Origin: Marinimicrobium agarilyticum DSM 16975
GTDB taxonomy: Bacteria; Pseudomonadota; Gammaproteobacteria; Pseudomonadales; Cellvibrionaceae
DNA length: 64,000 bases
Reading direction: 5' to 3'
Assembly (NCBI RefSeq): GCF_000423345.1
Contig: NZ_AUHU01000003.1
Location: 248,001-312,000, forward strand
In this document: positions 35,309 through 44,076 of the stretch, one piece after another
Numbering within the stretch: the stretch's first letter is position 1
How the letters are laid out: every line of letters begins with the position of its first letter
The notes under the pieces: generated by a model
The model's input: the letters and a program-made list of their open reading frames with translations, nothing else
Databases searched by the model: none
Told to the model about the DNA's origin: nothing
Made by a program: the position numbers and the translations under genes

Positions 35309-36501
35309 TGACCCTCCAACTGTTGTAATTGAATAAATGTCGTGCGCGCCGCTCGGGCGCTGTCGATATATTGAAGCCGGGTGTCCAGCTCGGTGCGATA
35401 GGCGTCCACCAGTTCCATCACGCTCAGTTCACCGGCCTGGTAGCTCGCCTCGGCGATGGCACTGAGCGAATCGTCTCCGGTGTTCATGGCCCGGCGTAAC
35501 TCTTGGGCCGATTCCCGTTGGGCCGCGAGCGTGAGGCGCAGCGCCCGGAGCTGTGCCCGCAGGCGATTGTGTGTCAGGGCATGGTCGGCGGCGTACTCAT
35601 GGGCCAGGCCCCGCGCCCGCTGAACATCTCCCTCGTTTCGGTCGAACAGAGGAATTTCCACGCTGAGTGCGATGGCATTGCCCTCGGCGGAATAGCCCCC
35701 CTCATCCAGCGTTTTGCGGCCCACGCCCAGGGAGACCTCTGGCCAGGCGGCCCGTCGCGCGGCTTTGGCTTTCAGCGTCGCGCTTTGCTCCAGCGCCGTC
35801 AGCATTTTCAGTTCCGGGTGCTGTTTCAGGGGGTGCTCTTCGTACGCCACCGCCGGGGGGAGCAGGGCACCGCCCAGGCGCTCCGGGTCACCGCCCACCA
35901 GGCTGAATAACTGCTCTCGTTGGGCCCGATGCCTGGCTTGTGCTTCGGTGGCGGCGCTCTGGGCACGGGTGCGTTCCTGGTTCATGCGCAGGCTGTCGTA
36001 CCGAGAGGCGTCGCCTTGGGCGACCCGCTGTTCGATCACGGTTGCCATCCGCTGCAGGCGTTGGCTGTGATCCGTCAGCGCCTGCGCGCGAATCTGGGCG
36101 GCAAGGGCGTCGTAAAATTGCTCGCGAATGCGCGCCCGCCATTGGCGACGCTCCATGACGACCCGGGTCTCGGCAGCCTCTTCGGTCATGGCCGCCGCGT
36201 CGCGTTCCAGTCCTTTACTGCCTGCCAGATCCAGCCGTTGGCGCACCCACCAGGTCGTCTCTTCACTCTGGCCGGACCGCAGGTCAAGGCTTTCTCGGCT
36301 GTATTCAATGTCCGGATTGTCCCAGCGCCCGGCGCTCAGACGCTCGCCTTCGGCCTGGTCCTGCTGGGCTTCAAGCAGGGACTGGATAGCCGGTTGCGCC
36401 ATGCCTTGCTCGATCGCGGCGGCTTCGGTCAGCTCGGCGTTGGCAAAAGGCGCAGTCAGCAGCGTCGCCATCACACAGAGAAGATAACCGGGCGTTTTCA
36501 T
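35305..36501 (-). CDS. TolC-family outer membrane channel (CusC/CzcC-type)
   Basis: 398 residues with a signal peptide (ATLLTAPFANA-EL). Two outer membrane efflux protein repeats are visible, with long coiled-coil helices and family-typical PEVSLGVGRKTLDEGGYS, ALSVEIPLFDRNEGD and the C-terminal AGELSVMELVDAYRTELDTRLQYIDS. It forms the outer-membrane exit of the RND pump. The start overlaps the M56 gene stop (ATGA), and its own stop overlaps the His-rich lipoprotein start. Confidence 0.92.
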   Translation of the reverse strand: MKTPGYLLCVMATLLTAPFANAELTEAAAIEQGMAQPAIQSLLEAQQDQAEGERLSAGRWDNPDIEYSRESLDLRSGQSEETTWWVRQRLDLAGSKGLERDAAAMTEEAAETRVVMERRQWRARIREQFYDALAAQIRAQALTDHSQRLQRMATVIEQRVAQGDASRYDSLRMNQERTRAQSAATEAQARHRAQREQLFSLVGGDPERLGGALLPPAVAYEEHPLKQHPELKMLTALEQSATLKAKAARRAAWPEVSLGVGRKTLDEGGYSAEGNAIALSVEIPLFDRNEGDVQRARGLAHEYAADHALTHNRLRAQLRALRLTLAAQRESAQELRRAMNTGDDSLSAIAEASYQAGELSVMELVDAYRTELDTRLQYIDSARAARTTFIQLQQLEGQ

Positions 36502-37460
36502 AGTCGAACCACCAGGCCAAGCAAGGTTTCCAGTGTGTGATGGTTGGCCGAGAGGCCGGCCAGCAGCGCCACTAAAAAAATGGCGATAACCGCTTCGAAA
36601 ACCGGCGTATCCCGGCCGCTTGGGGTGTCGGTCTTTAGCAGGGTCTGAATCCGTAGGGTGAGGTTTCCACCCCCGAACGCCGTCGGCACCGGAGCCGCTT
36701 GCGTACCCTGGGCGAACCGCAGAAGCAGTTCAGCGGTATCGGTTTTTCCGAAACGACGTGCCACCCGTTCGTCGGCGCGAAGCTCTATCGCCTCATGCCA
36801 AAGGTGCCGTAATGCTTGGGCGAAGGGTTTGAAATGCAAGAGCAGCAGGGTTTCCAATAGAGCACCGGCCTGTAGGTCCCGGTACCGAATGTGAGCGGCT
36901 TCGTGGGCAATAACCATTCGCCGCTCCCTTGGGGTGAGCTCGCCCAGCAGCCCTTGGGAGAGGTAGATGTGAGGCGCTGTGCCGCCGGCGGCAAACGCCA
37001 TCAGCCGAGAGTCGTCCAGTACGCGCAGCACGCCTTTGCCGCGGGATAGGGCGGTCAGGGCGCAAAGGCGGGTGGACTGCCGACGGTGCCGGTACCCATG
37101 CCGTAGGCACAACAGAGCGAAAACCGATAAAGCGGCCGCGGTGATGGCCACATGCCAATGGCCGTGCGCGAGCAGCATTTCCGGCAGATGTTCGAAGCAG
37201 AAGTGCGGGTGGTGCGGCGCGTGAAGGGTGCAGTGGTCGTGCACCCAGCCGAGGCGTTTGGCGCTCGCCAACAGGGCCATGGCAAGAGCGGCCGTCATAG
37301 GAACGAGCCACGGTAAGGCTGCCACCAGGAGAATACGGCGTGGTTGCGATCGCCCTTGGGCAGGGCACCTTTTTAGCCACTCGATAGTGAAAGGAACGAG
37401 CGTCTGTGCCAGCGCCCAGCCCAGTAATCCCAGCAGAGCAAACAGCCAGAGAAGCGTCAT
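36498..37460 (-). CDS. M56-family (BlaR1-like) membrane protease with His/Cys-rich loop
   Basis: 320 residues, four predicted membrane helices. The zinc protease motif HEAAH (His186, Glu187, His190) sits in MVIAHEAAHIRYRDLQAG, as in BlaR1/MecR1. Between the second and third helices, residues 71-103 hold ten His (74, 76, 80, 83, 84, 86, 91, 99, 101, 103) and two Cys (77, 88), a likely metal-sensing loop. The C-terminal penicillin-binding sensor of BlaR1 is absent. It lies between the BlaI-type repressor and the efflux genes with four-base overlaps, so it probably cleaves or triggers loss of the repressor when metal binds. Confidence 0.88.
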   Translation of the reverse strand: MTLLWLFALLGLLGWALAQTLVPFTIEWLKRCPAQGRSQPRRILLVAALPWLVPMTAALAMALLASAKRLGWVHDHCTLHAPHHPHFCFEHLPEMLLAHGHWHVAITAAALSVFALLCLRHGYRHRRQSTRLCALTALSRGKGVLRVLDDSRLMAFAAGGTAPHIYLSQGLLGELTPRERRMVIAHEAAHIRYRDLQAGALLETLLLLHFKPFAQALRHLWHEAIELRADERVARRFGKTDTAELLLRFAQGTQAAPVPTAFGGGNLTLRIQTLLKTDTPSGRDTPVFEAVIAIFLVALLAGLSANHHTLETLLGLVVRL

Positions 37461-37861
37461 TGTCTGGCCTCCTGCTGCCGACGCTCACGGATTGCCTGCT
37501 CCAGCAACTCCAGCGTCTGGCTATCGATACGCTCGGCCGCATCGAGCATGGCCGCGACCGAGGAGGCCGAGTCGCCACCAAAACGGCCCAGCACCTGGTT
37601 GATCAGCGAGGATAAAAACGCCTGGCGGGTGATCGCCGCGCGGTAGCAGTAAGCGTGGCTTTCCTTGTGTCGGGTCAGCAGTTGCTTGCGAAACAACCGC
37701 TCCAGCGTGGACTGTACGGTGTTGAGGGTAACGCCGCGCGCCTGCCCGAATGCCTCGTGAGCCTGCTTGGCGGTGCTGCCGCCTGGTTCTGCCCATAGGT
37801 GTTCCATGGCGAGCGTTTCCAGGTCTCCCAACGGCATGGAGCTGACAGGTTTTACTGACAT
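37457..37861 (-). CDS. blaI: BlaI/MecI/CopY-family transcriptional repressor
   Basis: 134 residues. Winged-helix N-terminus: LGDLETLAMEHLWAEPGGSTAKQAHEAF, recognition region TLNTVQSTLERLFRKQLLTRHKESHAYCY. A C-terminal dimerisation helix segment follows. No CopY-type CxCx4CxC metal site is present, so the sensing step is likely done by the M56 partner whose gene overlaps. First gene of the efflux operon; it probably represses its own promoter, where a long inverted repeat is found. Confidence 0.9.
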   Translation of the reverse strand: MSVKPVSSMPLGDLETLAMEHLWAEPGGSTAKQAHEAFGQARGVTLNTVQSTLERLFRKQLLTRHKESHAYCYRAAITRQAFLSSLINQVLGRFGGDSASSVAAMLDAAERIDSQTLELLEQAIRERRQQEARQ

Positions 37862-38352
37862 AGGGTGGCTACTTCACAAGGGTGATGGTTGGGAGCATGC
37901 TACGCCGCCAAAAAACCGACCGTCAATCGGTTTTTTGGCGGCCTCTCAATCACGAGAGGACATGAACACCATGCTCCTGATCAGCGTCATCGCCTGAACT
38001 CTTTGCAAAACGACGTAAAGTGAATAACAACAAATTATTTTAATAACAAATTAGTCTATTTTTTTAAGTTCCATTTTTGAATATTAACAGTCTCTTTTAA
38101 TTACTGTTGCTTCTCTAAACCGTCCTGAACTGTGACAGGGCCCGCATTTATCGGGCGGTGCCACGGAGAGCCACGAGTTTTTGTTGTGTTAATAACTAAC
38201 AAATAATACTTATTAATTTGAAAATAACTATCCGGTGTGCTTTTATCGACCCTGCCTTTCGAAACAAAACTTGTGCGAAACAAGCTTGGGCTGTTTTTGA
38301 AAGGCCTTGTGTCCATTCACACTTCACACCACGAAAAAGAGGGTAGATAACA
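37862..38352. other. Divergent control region between the metal operon and the LPMO gene
   Basis: Besides the inverted repeat at 37904-37942, this 490-bp gap holds a GCCCG/CGGGC hairpin near 38140-38156 and a very AT-rich block (38025-38100 and 38185-38230) that probably contains the LPMO promoter. No gene is convincing. Confidence 0.5.
37904..37942. promoter_or_regulatory. Perfect 16-bp inverted repeat, candidate BlaI operator
   Basis: Left arm GCCGCCAAAAAACCGA (37904-37919), 7-base loop, exact complement TCGGTTTTTTGGCGGC (37927-37942). It lies 43-81 bases upstream of the repressor ATG. No gene reads into it, so a terminator role is less likely than an operator. It does not match the TACA-N2-TGTA BlaI/CopY consensus. 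Confidence 0.5.
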
Positions 38353-39240
38353 ATGAAGACACAGTGGTTAAGCCGCGTCGTAATCAAAACATTCAGCATC
38401 GGGTGCCTGGCACTGGCGGGGACGGCCGCGTCTCAGCTGGCCAGCGCTCACGGTACCATCACCTCTCCGGAAAGCCGGATCTGGAACTGTAAAGAGCAGG
38501 GCCAGAACCCGAGCTCTGCCGCGTGTGCGGCGGCGATTGCCGAAAGCGGCACTCAGCAGATTTATGACTGGAACGGCATTCGCCAGGGGGCGGCCGACGG
38601 TCAGCACGAGACTGTGGTTCCGGACGGCCAGCTGTGTAGCGGTGGCGACCCCGGTACCTTTGGGGGCCAGGACCTGGCCCGCACCGACTGGGAAGCGACG
38701 CCGGTGTCCGGCTCACAGACGTTCACCTGGTACAACTCCGCGCCGCACAAGTCGCTTTACTACCGCTATTACATCACCAAGTCTTCCTATGATCCTTCAC
38801 AGCCACTGACCTGGGACGATCTGGAATACCTGATGGAAACCGACCCCAAGCCGGGTGAAACTTACCCGAGCCACACTGTCAGCCTGCCGAACCGCAATGG
38901 CAAACACGTGGTGTACGCCGTATGGCAGCGTTCGGACAGCCCGGAAGCCTTCTACGCCTGTGTGGATGTGGTGTTCAATGGGGACGGCGGTGGCTCCTCC
39001 AGTAGTTCGTCCTCCTCCAGCGAGAGCTCTTCGAGCAGCTCCAGCTCGTCTGATGGCAATGACAACAACGTCTGCGTCGGCATCCCGAACTGGAGCTCCA
39101 ATGCTGTGTACACCCAGGGTGACCAGGTTCGTTACAACGACAACCGTTACGAAGCCAAATGGTGGACTCAGGGTCAGCCGCCGGCCGATCACAGCTCCCA
39201 GTGGGCCGTGTGGATCGACCAGGGCGCTTGCGCTCAGTAA
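38353..39240 (+). CDS. AA10 lytic polysaccharide monooxygenase with C-terminal chitin-binding-type module
   Basis: 295 residues. The signal peptide ends ...SQLASA and leaves His33 as the mature N-terminus, the first copper ligand of the histidine brace. The AA10 domain spans about 33-212, with TFTWYNSAPHKSLYYRYYI (second His) and the EAFYACVDVVF end with the axial Phe. A serine-rich linker (about 215-237) leads to a 55-residue module with conserved aromatics (NWSSNAVYTQGDQV, YEAKWWTQGQPP) of CBM5/12 or CBM73 type, bounded by two Cys. Chitin is the likely substrate; cellulose activity is possible. Secreted. Confidence 0.93.
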   Translation: MKTQWLSRVVIKTFSIGCLALAGTAASQLASAHGTITSPESRIWNCKEQGQNPSSAACAAAIAESGTQQIYDWNGIRQGAADGQHETVVPDGQLCSGGDPGTFGGQDLARTDWEATPVSGSQTFTWYNSAPHKSLYYRYYITKSSYDPSQPLTWDDLEYLMETDPKPGETYPSHTVSLPNRNGKHVVYAVWQRSDSPEAFYACVDVVFNGDGGGSSSSSSSSSESSSSSSSSSDGNDNNVCVGIPNWSSNAVYTQGDQVRYNDNRYEAKWWTQGQPPADHSSQWAVWIDQGACAQ

Positions 39241-39276
39241 CCTGAAAACAACAGCCCGCAAGGGTTGATGGGATAA

Positions 39277-39311
39277 CAGCCGGTGGCCATGCGGTCACCG
39301 GCTGTTTTTTT
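39277..39311 (+). terminator. Rho-independent terminator of the LPMO gene
   Basis: CAGCCGGTG, 10-base loop, CACCGGCTG, then seven T residues. The T-run runs into the stop codon of the converging flavin reductase-like gene. Confidence 0.92.
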
Positions 39312-39951
39312 ATTCTTCCAATGGTCGCGGCGCCTGGTCGGGTTTGGCGTAGGCCAAGCGTTCGAGCCGTGAGGTTCGGTGGTAACTGTCCAGCCCGGAA
39401 ATAGTGACGCTCTCCAGCGCCTCGATGTCGACGTAGCCATCCGCCCTCACCACGTCGTCTTGCAGGTGCACCGTCATTATCTCGCCGATGATGAACTCCG
39501 TGTTATTGATTTCCAGGTGTTTGCACTCTCGCAGCTTCAGGCCGATGCTCAGGCGGCTTTCGCGCACAAAAGGCGCGGGAAAATCTCCCTGGTACTCGGG
39601 CGTCAAACCGGTGTGTTCAAATTCCGACTCGTGCCGGGCGTAGCGGGCGGAGGTCTGGTGGGCGGGGCGTATCATATCGGCGCTGACGTGGTTCAGGGTG
39701 TAGTAGCCGGTGCTCAGCAGGTTCTCCACACTGTGACGTTCCACCGTTCGCGGGCGGGTCATCATTCCCACCAAAGGCGGGTTGGCGCCCAGGTGGATCA
39801 CCGAGCTGACAATGGCCAGGTTGGTGTGGCCTTCAGCGTCAACGGTACCGACCAGGTTGGCGCTTTTGAAGCCGGCGAGGGAATTGATGAATTGCGCACG
39901 ATACCGTTGGTCCATGCGATCGATGTCGTGGCGGTCATAGCGAAAAGACAT
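39310..39951 (-). CDS. Flavin reductase-like domain protein (DIM6/NTAB family)
   Basis: 213 residues with the FMN-binding split-barrel pattern: FINSLAGFKSANLVGTVDAEGHTNLAIVSSVIHLGANPPLVGMM in pieces, TGYYTLNHVS, and a C-terminal LECKHLEINNTEFIIGEIMTVHL-like block. It may bind FMN and act as a small flavoprotein reductase or oxygenase partner. It lies downstream of nirD but behind a strong terminator, so it is probably its own unit. Substrate unknown. Confidence 0.82.
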   Translation of the reverse strand: MSFRYDRHDIDRMDQRYRAQFINSLAGFKSANLVGTVDAEGHTNLAIVSSVIHLGANPPLVGMMTRPRTVERHSVENLLSTGYYTLNHVSADMIRPAHQTSARYARHESEFEHTGLTPEYQGDFPAPFVRESRLSIGLKLRECKHLEINNTEFIIGEIMTVHLQDDVVRADGYVDIEALESVTISGLDSYHRTSRLERLAYAKPDQAPRPLEE

Positions 39952-40008
39952 AGCGGCTCCAATCGTTGGCGTGTGGGCTCACTATACGTCAAGGCAGGCG
40001 TTCTGGAT

Positions 40009-40035
40009 AAAAAAATGGGTGGCCGGAGCCACCCC
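40009..40035 (-). terminator. Rho-independent terminator of the cobA-nirBD transcript
   Basis: Read on the minus strand: GGGTGGC, loop TCCG, GCCACCC, one A and then a seven-T run (the A-run at 40009-40015 on the plus strand). It lies about 110 bases after the nirD stop. Confidence 0.9.
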
Positions 40036-40143
40036 AACGAGTCGACTTCATGAAGCAATGAAGAAGTCGGTTCGGGCTGATGAAACACGCTGCGGGGACA
40101 GCGGCTGTTATTTTCAGCAGCCCGTAAAGTGAAAACGGCTGTG

Positions 40144-40521
40144 CTAGATTTTGATCTCCACTCGATCGTTGTGAACGCGCACCTCGTATGCCGGCACCGT
40201 GTGCTCCGGTGAATCGATACACTCGCCGGTGCGCAGGTCAAAGTGCTGCTTGTACAGCGGGGAGGCGACCACAGTGTGGTCCCCGATGGAGCCGATCATT
40301 CCCCGGCTCAGTACATTGGCCTTGCCGATCGGATCGTAATTGCCGATGGCGAACACCTCATCCAACCGTTTGCTGTAATAAATGGCGACCTGTTTCTGGT
40401 TGATCAGCGCACAGATGCCGCTGTCCGGAACCAGGTCGCTCTTGGCGCAGACTTCTACCCATTGTTGCTCAGCCGTTCCCGGTGCTGACTGAGTGTCTTG
40501 CGTCGTATCAGTGGCGTGCAT
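40144..40521 (-). CDS. nirD: Assimilatory nitrite reductase small subunit
   Basis: 125 residues. A Rieske-like fold without the cysteine/histidine cluster ligands, as in NirD: WVEVCAKSDLVPDSGICALI, IGNYDPIGKANVLSRGMIGSIGD, VVASPLYKQHFDLRTGECID. It pairs with NirB 30 bases upstream. The N-terminal 20 residues are a Thr/Gln-rich extension. Confidence 0.93.
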   Translation of the reverse strand: MHATDTTQDTQSAPGTAEQQWVEVCAKSDLVPDSGICALINQKQVAIYYSKRLDEVFAIGNYDPIGKANVLSRGMIGSIGDHTVVASPLYKQHFDLRTGECIDSPEHTVPAYEVRVHNDRVEIKI

Positions 40522-40551
40522 AGCTCGTATCTCCTGTGCGATGGTCAGCGG

Positions 40552-43095
40552 TTAGTCAGCAATCTCTACCAACGGAATCCGGTTTTTGCGCTCTTCCTCG
40601 GTTGCCGGGCGGCGCTGGCCGCGCTCGGCCACATAGGCGAGGTTGTCGTCCCGCTCGTCGCTGTTCACAAAGTGGCGGAAGCGCTTGAGCTTCTCTGGGT
40701 CTTCCAGGGTGGTTTTCCACTCGCACTGGTAGTTCGCCAGGTTGCGGGTCATGTCATCTTCCAGTTCCTGGCCGATATTGAGCTTGTCATCGATGACCAC
40801 TTCCTTCAGGTAGTCCAGGCCACCTTCCAGGTTTTCCAGCCAGACGGAGGTGCGCTGCAGGCGGTCCGCGGTGCGGATGTAGAACATCAACACCCGGTCG
40901 ATATATTTGATCAACGTATCGTCATCAATATCGGTGGCGAACAGGTCGCCGTGGCGCGGGCGCATGCCGCCGTTCCCGCACACGTACAGGTTCCACCCTT
41001 TTTCCGTGGCGATCACGCCAATGTCCTTGGACTGGGCCTCGGCGCACTCGCGGGTACAACCGGAGACGGCGAACTTGATTTTGTGCGGTGCGCGCAGGCC
41101 CTTGTAGCGGTTCTCGATGGCAATGGCCATGTCGACACTGTCCTGCACGCCGTAGCGGCACCAGGTGCTGCCCACGCAGGACTTCACCGTGCGCACCGCC
41201 TTGCCGTAGGCGTGGCCGGTTTCAAAGCCGGCGTCGATCAGCTTCTGCCAGATGTCCGGCAATTGATGCAACTGGGCGCCGAACAGGTCGATTCGTTGGC
41301 CGCCGGTGATTTTTGTGTAGAGCTTGTATTCTTTGGCCACCTCGCCCAGAACCACGAGCTTGTCCGGCGTGATTTCGCCACCGGCCACCCGGGGCACGAC
41401 GGAGTAAGTGCCGTCTTTCTGCATGTTGCCCAGGTAAATATCGTTGGTGTCCTGCAGGCCGACGTGCTCCTCTTTGAGCACATAGTCGTTCCAGAAAGAG
41501 GCCAGAATCGAGCCGACCGCGGGCTTACAGATATCGCAGCCCAGTCCGTGACCGTGACTTTCCAGCAGTTCGTCAAAGCTTTTGATCTGCTTGACCCGCA
41601 CGATGTCCGCCAGCTCCTGCCGGCTGTACTCGAAGTGTTCGCACAGATTGTTGTTCACCTCCACACCCAGAGACGTCAGCTCCGCATCCATCACCTGCTT
41701 GGTGAGGGCGGCGCAACCACCACAACCGGTGGAGGCGCCGGTGCAGGACTTGATGCCGCCCATGTCGGTGCAGCCTTCCTGAACCGCTTTTTGAATATCG
41801 CCCTTGGTGACGTCGTAACAGGAACAGATCTGTGCGGTTTCGGGCAGGGCATCCACACCCATACCGACCGGCGCCTCGCCGTCCAACTGCGGCAGAATCA
41901 ACTGCTCGGGAGCGGCGGGCAGGTCCATGCCGTTGATGAACAGCTGCTGCAGAGTGCCGTAACTTTCGGTGTCGCCCACCAGCACGGCGCCCAGCAGTTT
42001 CTTGCCGTCTTTGGAGACGATCAGTTTTTTGTACACCTGTGCCACACCGTCGTTATAGGTGTAGCACTGGGCGCCCGGGGTTTGCCCCATGGCATCGCCC
42101 ACGCTGCCCACTTCCACACCCAGCAACTTGAGCTTGGTGCTCATGTCCGCGCCGGTGAACTCCTCTTCGTGCTTGTCAATAATGTGGTCGATGGCCACTT
42201 TCGCCATCTGGTAGCCCGGCGCCACCAGGCCGAAAATAAAGTTGTTCCACAAGGCACACTCGCCAATGGCGTAGATGTTTTTGTCGGACGTCAGGCAGTG
42301 GTTATCAATCACAATGCCCCCGCGCTCGCCCATGTCCAGGCCGGCCTGTTTGGCCAGCTCATCACGGGGGCGAATACCGGCGGAGAAAATCACCATGTCG
42401 GTTTCCAGCTCGGAACCGTCGGCGAAGTTCATTTTGTAGCGGCACTCGTCGCCTTCAATAATTTCTTTGGTGTTCTTGCCGGTATGAACCTTCACGCCCA
42501 ACTGCTCGATTTTTTCGCACAACAGCTGGCCGCCGCCCTCATCCAACTGGCGGGCCATCAGGCCTTTGGAGAATTCCAGTACATGAGTTTTCAGGCCCAG
42601 ATTTTTCAGCGCGTTGGCGGCTTCCAGACCCAACAGACCTCCACCGATCACGGCGCCGACCTTGCTCTCTTTGGCCGAGGCCGTAATGGCTTCCAGATCC
42701 TCAATGGTCCGGTACACCAGGCAGTGCTCCTGGTCACCGCCGGGAATGGGCGGTACGAACGGGTAGGAACCGGTGGCCAGCACCAGCTTGTCGTAGGCTT
42801 CGGTTTTACCGCCGGCGGTGGTTACCGTCTTCTTGTCTTTGTCGATACTCACCACGCGGTCGTTCAGCGTATAGACGACGCCTTTCTCGCGATAATCGTC
42901 CTCAGTGGTGAGCGCCAGGTCTTCAGCGCTAGAGCCATCGAAGTAGCTGCTCAGCTTCACCCGGTCATAGGCCAGGCGCGGCTCTTCGCAAAAGGTGATC
43001 ACCTCAAACTCGTCGGCTTTCTCGTTGCTCATGAGCCCGTCGATAAACTTGTGACCCACCATGCCGTTGCCGACCACAATAATGCGCTGTTTCAT
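40552..43095 (-). CDS. nirB: Assimilatory nitrite reductase [NAD(P)H] large subunit
   Basis: 847 residues. N-terminal FAD/NAD domain (VVGNGMVGHKFIDGL; GAVIGGGLLGLEAANAL near residue 146), a BFD-like [2Fe-2S] domain (CSCYDVTKGDIQ and CTGASTGCGGC) and C-terminal siroheme/[4Fe-4S] nitrite reductase repeats (CVGSTWCRYGV, CTRECAEAQSKD). It reduces nitrite to ammonium in the cytoplasm using NAD(P)H. The gene lies 54 bases after cobA, which supplies the siroheme precursor, and is followed by nirD. Confidence 0.96.
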   Translation of the reverse strand: MKQRIIVVGNGMVGHKFIDGLMSNEKADEFEVITFCEEPRLAYDRVKLSSYFDGSSAEDLALTTEDDYREKGVVYTLNDRVVSIDKDKKTVTTAGGKTEAYDKLVLATGSYPFVPPIPGGDQEHCLVYRTIEDLEAITASAKESKVGAVIGGGLLGLEAANALKNLGLKTHVLEFSKGLMARQLDEGGGQLLCEKIEQLGVKVHTGKNTKEIIEGDECRYKMNFADGSELETDMVIFSAGIRPRDELAKQAGLDMGERGGIVIDNHCLTSDKNIYAIGECALWNNFIFGLVAPGYQMAKVAIDHIIDKHEEEFTGADMSTKLKLLGVEVGSVGDAMGQTPGAQCYTYNDGVAQVYKKLIVSKDGKKLLGAVLVGDTESYGTLQQLFINGMDLPAAPEQLILPQLDGEAPVGMGVDALPETAQICSCYDVTKGDIQKAVQEGCTDMGGIKSCTGASTGCGGCAALTKQVMDAELTSLGVEVNNNLCEHFEYSRQELADIVRVKQIKSFDELLESHGHGLGCDICKPAVGSILASFWNDYVLKEEHVGLQDTNDIYLGNMQKDGTYSVVPRVAGGEITPDKLVVLGEVAKEYKLYTKITGGQRIDLFGAQLHQLPDIWQKLIDAGFETGHAYGKAVRTVKSCVGSTWCRYGVQDSVDMAIAIENRYKGLRAPHKIKFAVSGCTRECAEAQSKDIGVIATEKGWNLYVCGNGGMRPRHGDLFATDIDDDTLIKYIDRVLMFYIRTADRLQRTSVWLENLEGGLDYLKEVVIDDKLNIGQELEDDMTRNLANYQCEWKTTLEDPEKLKRFRHFVNSDERDDNLAYVAERGQRRPATEEERKNRIPLVEIAD

Positions 43096-43149
43096 AACCT
43101 ACTCCTGACTAAATCTCGAATTCTGCGTGACTCTGGGCTTTCCGCGATT

Positions 43150-43989
43150 TCACGCGATGGCGCCGGCCTCTAAACACTGCCCCTGAACCTCATTCAAAAA
43201 CTGCTCCGGTGCCAATTCACTGGCGAGCTCGACCACGTCGCCAACCACAATCAACGCCGGGGACTGAACCGCTTCGTTAATAACGCTTTCCGCCAACCGG
43301 TCCAAACGCGTGGTAATCACCCGCTGGTTTTCCCGGCAGCCGTTTTCAATAATCGCCGCGGGCGTCGCGGCGGATTGCCCGGCCTTCATTAACTGGGTGG
43401 CAATGTCTTCGGCACGGGAGACGCCCATATAAAAAACGAGGGTGTGGTTCAGCTGCGCCAATGCCTGCCAGTTCGCGGTCACTTCGGTTTCGCCGTGGCC
43501 GGTCACCAGGGTGCATCCCTGGGACACCCCGCGGTGGGTCAGCGGCATACCGGCGGCGCTGCTGCAGCCCGAAGCGGCGGTAATACCCGGAATGACTTCG
43601 GCATCCACACCGGCGCGGCGCAGGGTCAACAACTCTTCACCACCGCGGCCGAACACAAAGGGGTCGCCCCCTTTAATGCGGCATACGGTCAGGCCCATGC
43701 GCGCCTGGTCCACCAAGCGCTGGTTCAAATCGTCCTGGGCAATGCTGTGGTGATTTTTGGATTTACCGACATACAGTGCCGGGGTGCCCTTGGGGAACAG
43801 CGCGCGAATATCGGCGCTCACCAGTTGGTCGAAGAAAATGATGTCCGCGTTTTCAATCGCGCGCAGGGCCTTCACCGTGAGCAAATCCGGATCGCCGGGG
43901 CCGGCGCCCACCAGCCAGACTTTACCGGCGCTCTCGGTGCGGCGGCGTTTCGAGATGGACGTAATGGATGACTTGATTGCGATGCTCAT
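43150..43989 (-). CDS. cobA: Uroporphyrinogen-III C-methyltransferase
   Basis: 279-residue SUMT making precorrin-2 for siroheme. Motifs: VWLVGAGPGDPDLLTVKAL, VGKSKNHHSIAQ, CRIKGGDPFVFGRGGEE, EVIPGITAASGCSSAAGMPLTHR in pieces, LVTGHGE, and VFYMGVSRAEDIA. The ATG at 43989 with AGGG eight bases upstream is preferred to an upstream start at 44049, which would fall at the predicted transcription start. It lacks the CysG dehydrogenase/ferrochelatase part, so siroheme completion needs another gene. First gene of cobA-nirB-nirD. Confidence 0.94.
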   Translation of the reverse strand: MSIAIKSSITSISKRRRTESAGKVWLVGAGPGDPDLLTVKALRAIENADIIFFDQLVSADIRALFPKGTPALYVGKSKNHHSIAQDDLNQRLVDQARMGLTVCRIKGGDPFVFGRGGEELLTLRRAGVDAEVIPGITAASGCSSAAGMPLTHRGVSQGCTLVTGHGETEVTANWQALAQLNHTLVFYMGVSRAEDIATQLMKAGQSAATPAAIIENGCRENQRVITTRLDRLAESVINEAVQSPALIVVGDVVELASELAPEQFLNEVQGQCLEAGAIA

Positions 43990-44060
43990 AACGGTTGCCC
44001 TAAAAACTTCTGAACGTTTTTGAATCCGTGCAGGATTCTTTTCAAACACACTTGGGTAAG

Positions 44061-44076
44061 AGCAAGGACAGTGCCA
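44061..44076 (-). promoter_or_regulatory. Sigma-54 promoter driving cobA-nirBD
   Basis: On the minus strand TGGCACTGTCCTTGCT matches the sigma-54 consensus TGGCAC-N5-TTGC(A/T) with correct GG-N10-GC spacing. The start codon is about 70 bases downstream. Nitrogen (NtrC) control of nitrite assimilation genes is well known. Confidence 0.82.

Noticed and set aside
37904-37942. Reading the 16-bp inverted repeat as an ordinary bidirectional terminator
   Set aside because: Flanking genes diverge from this gap, so no known transcript ends here; the A6/T6 tracts are inside the stem and not after it.
37962-37997. Eleven-residue leader-like frame after the inverted repeat
   Set aside because: The purine-rich stretch is only one base from the first ATG, there is no His/Met bias or terminator to suggest attenuation, and no conservation can be shown.
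38140-38157. GCCCG/CGGGC hairpin as LPMO leader riboswitch
   Set aside because: Only a 5-bp stem, no conserved riboswitch core visible around it.
40498-43173. 891-codon plus-strand frame opposite nirB
   Set aside because: nirB on the minus strand shows all cofactor motifs. The opposite frame has only low-complexity composition from codon bias.
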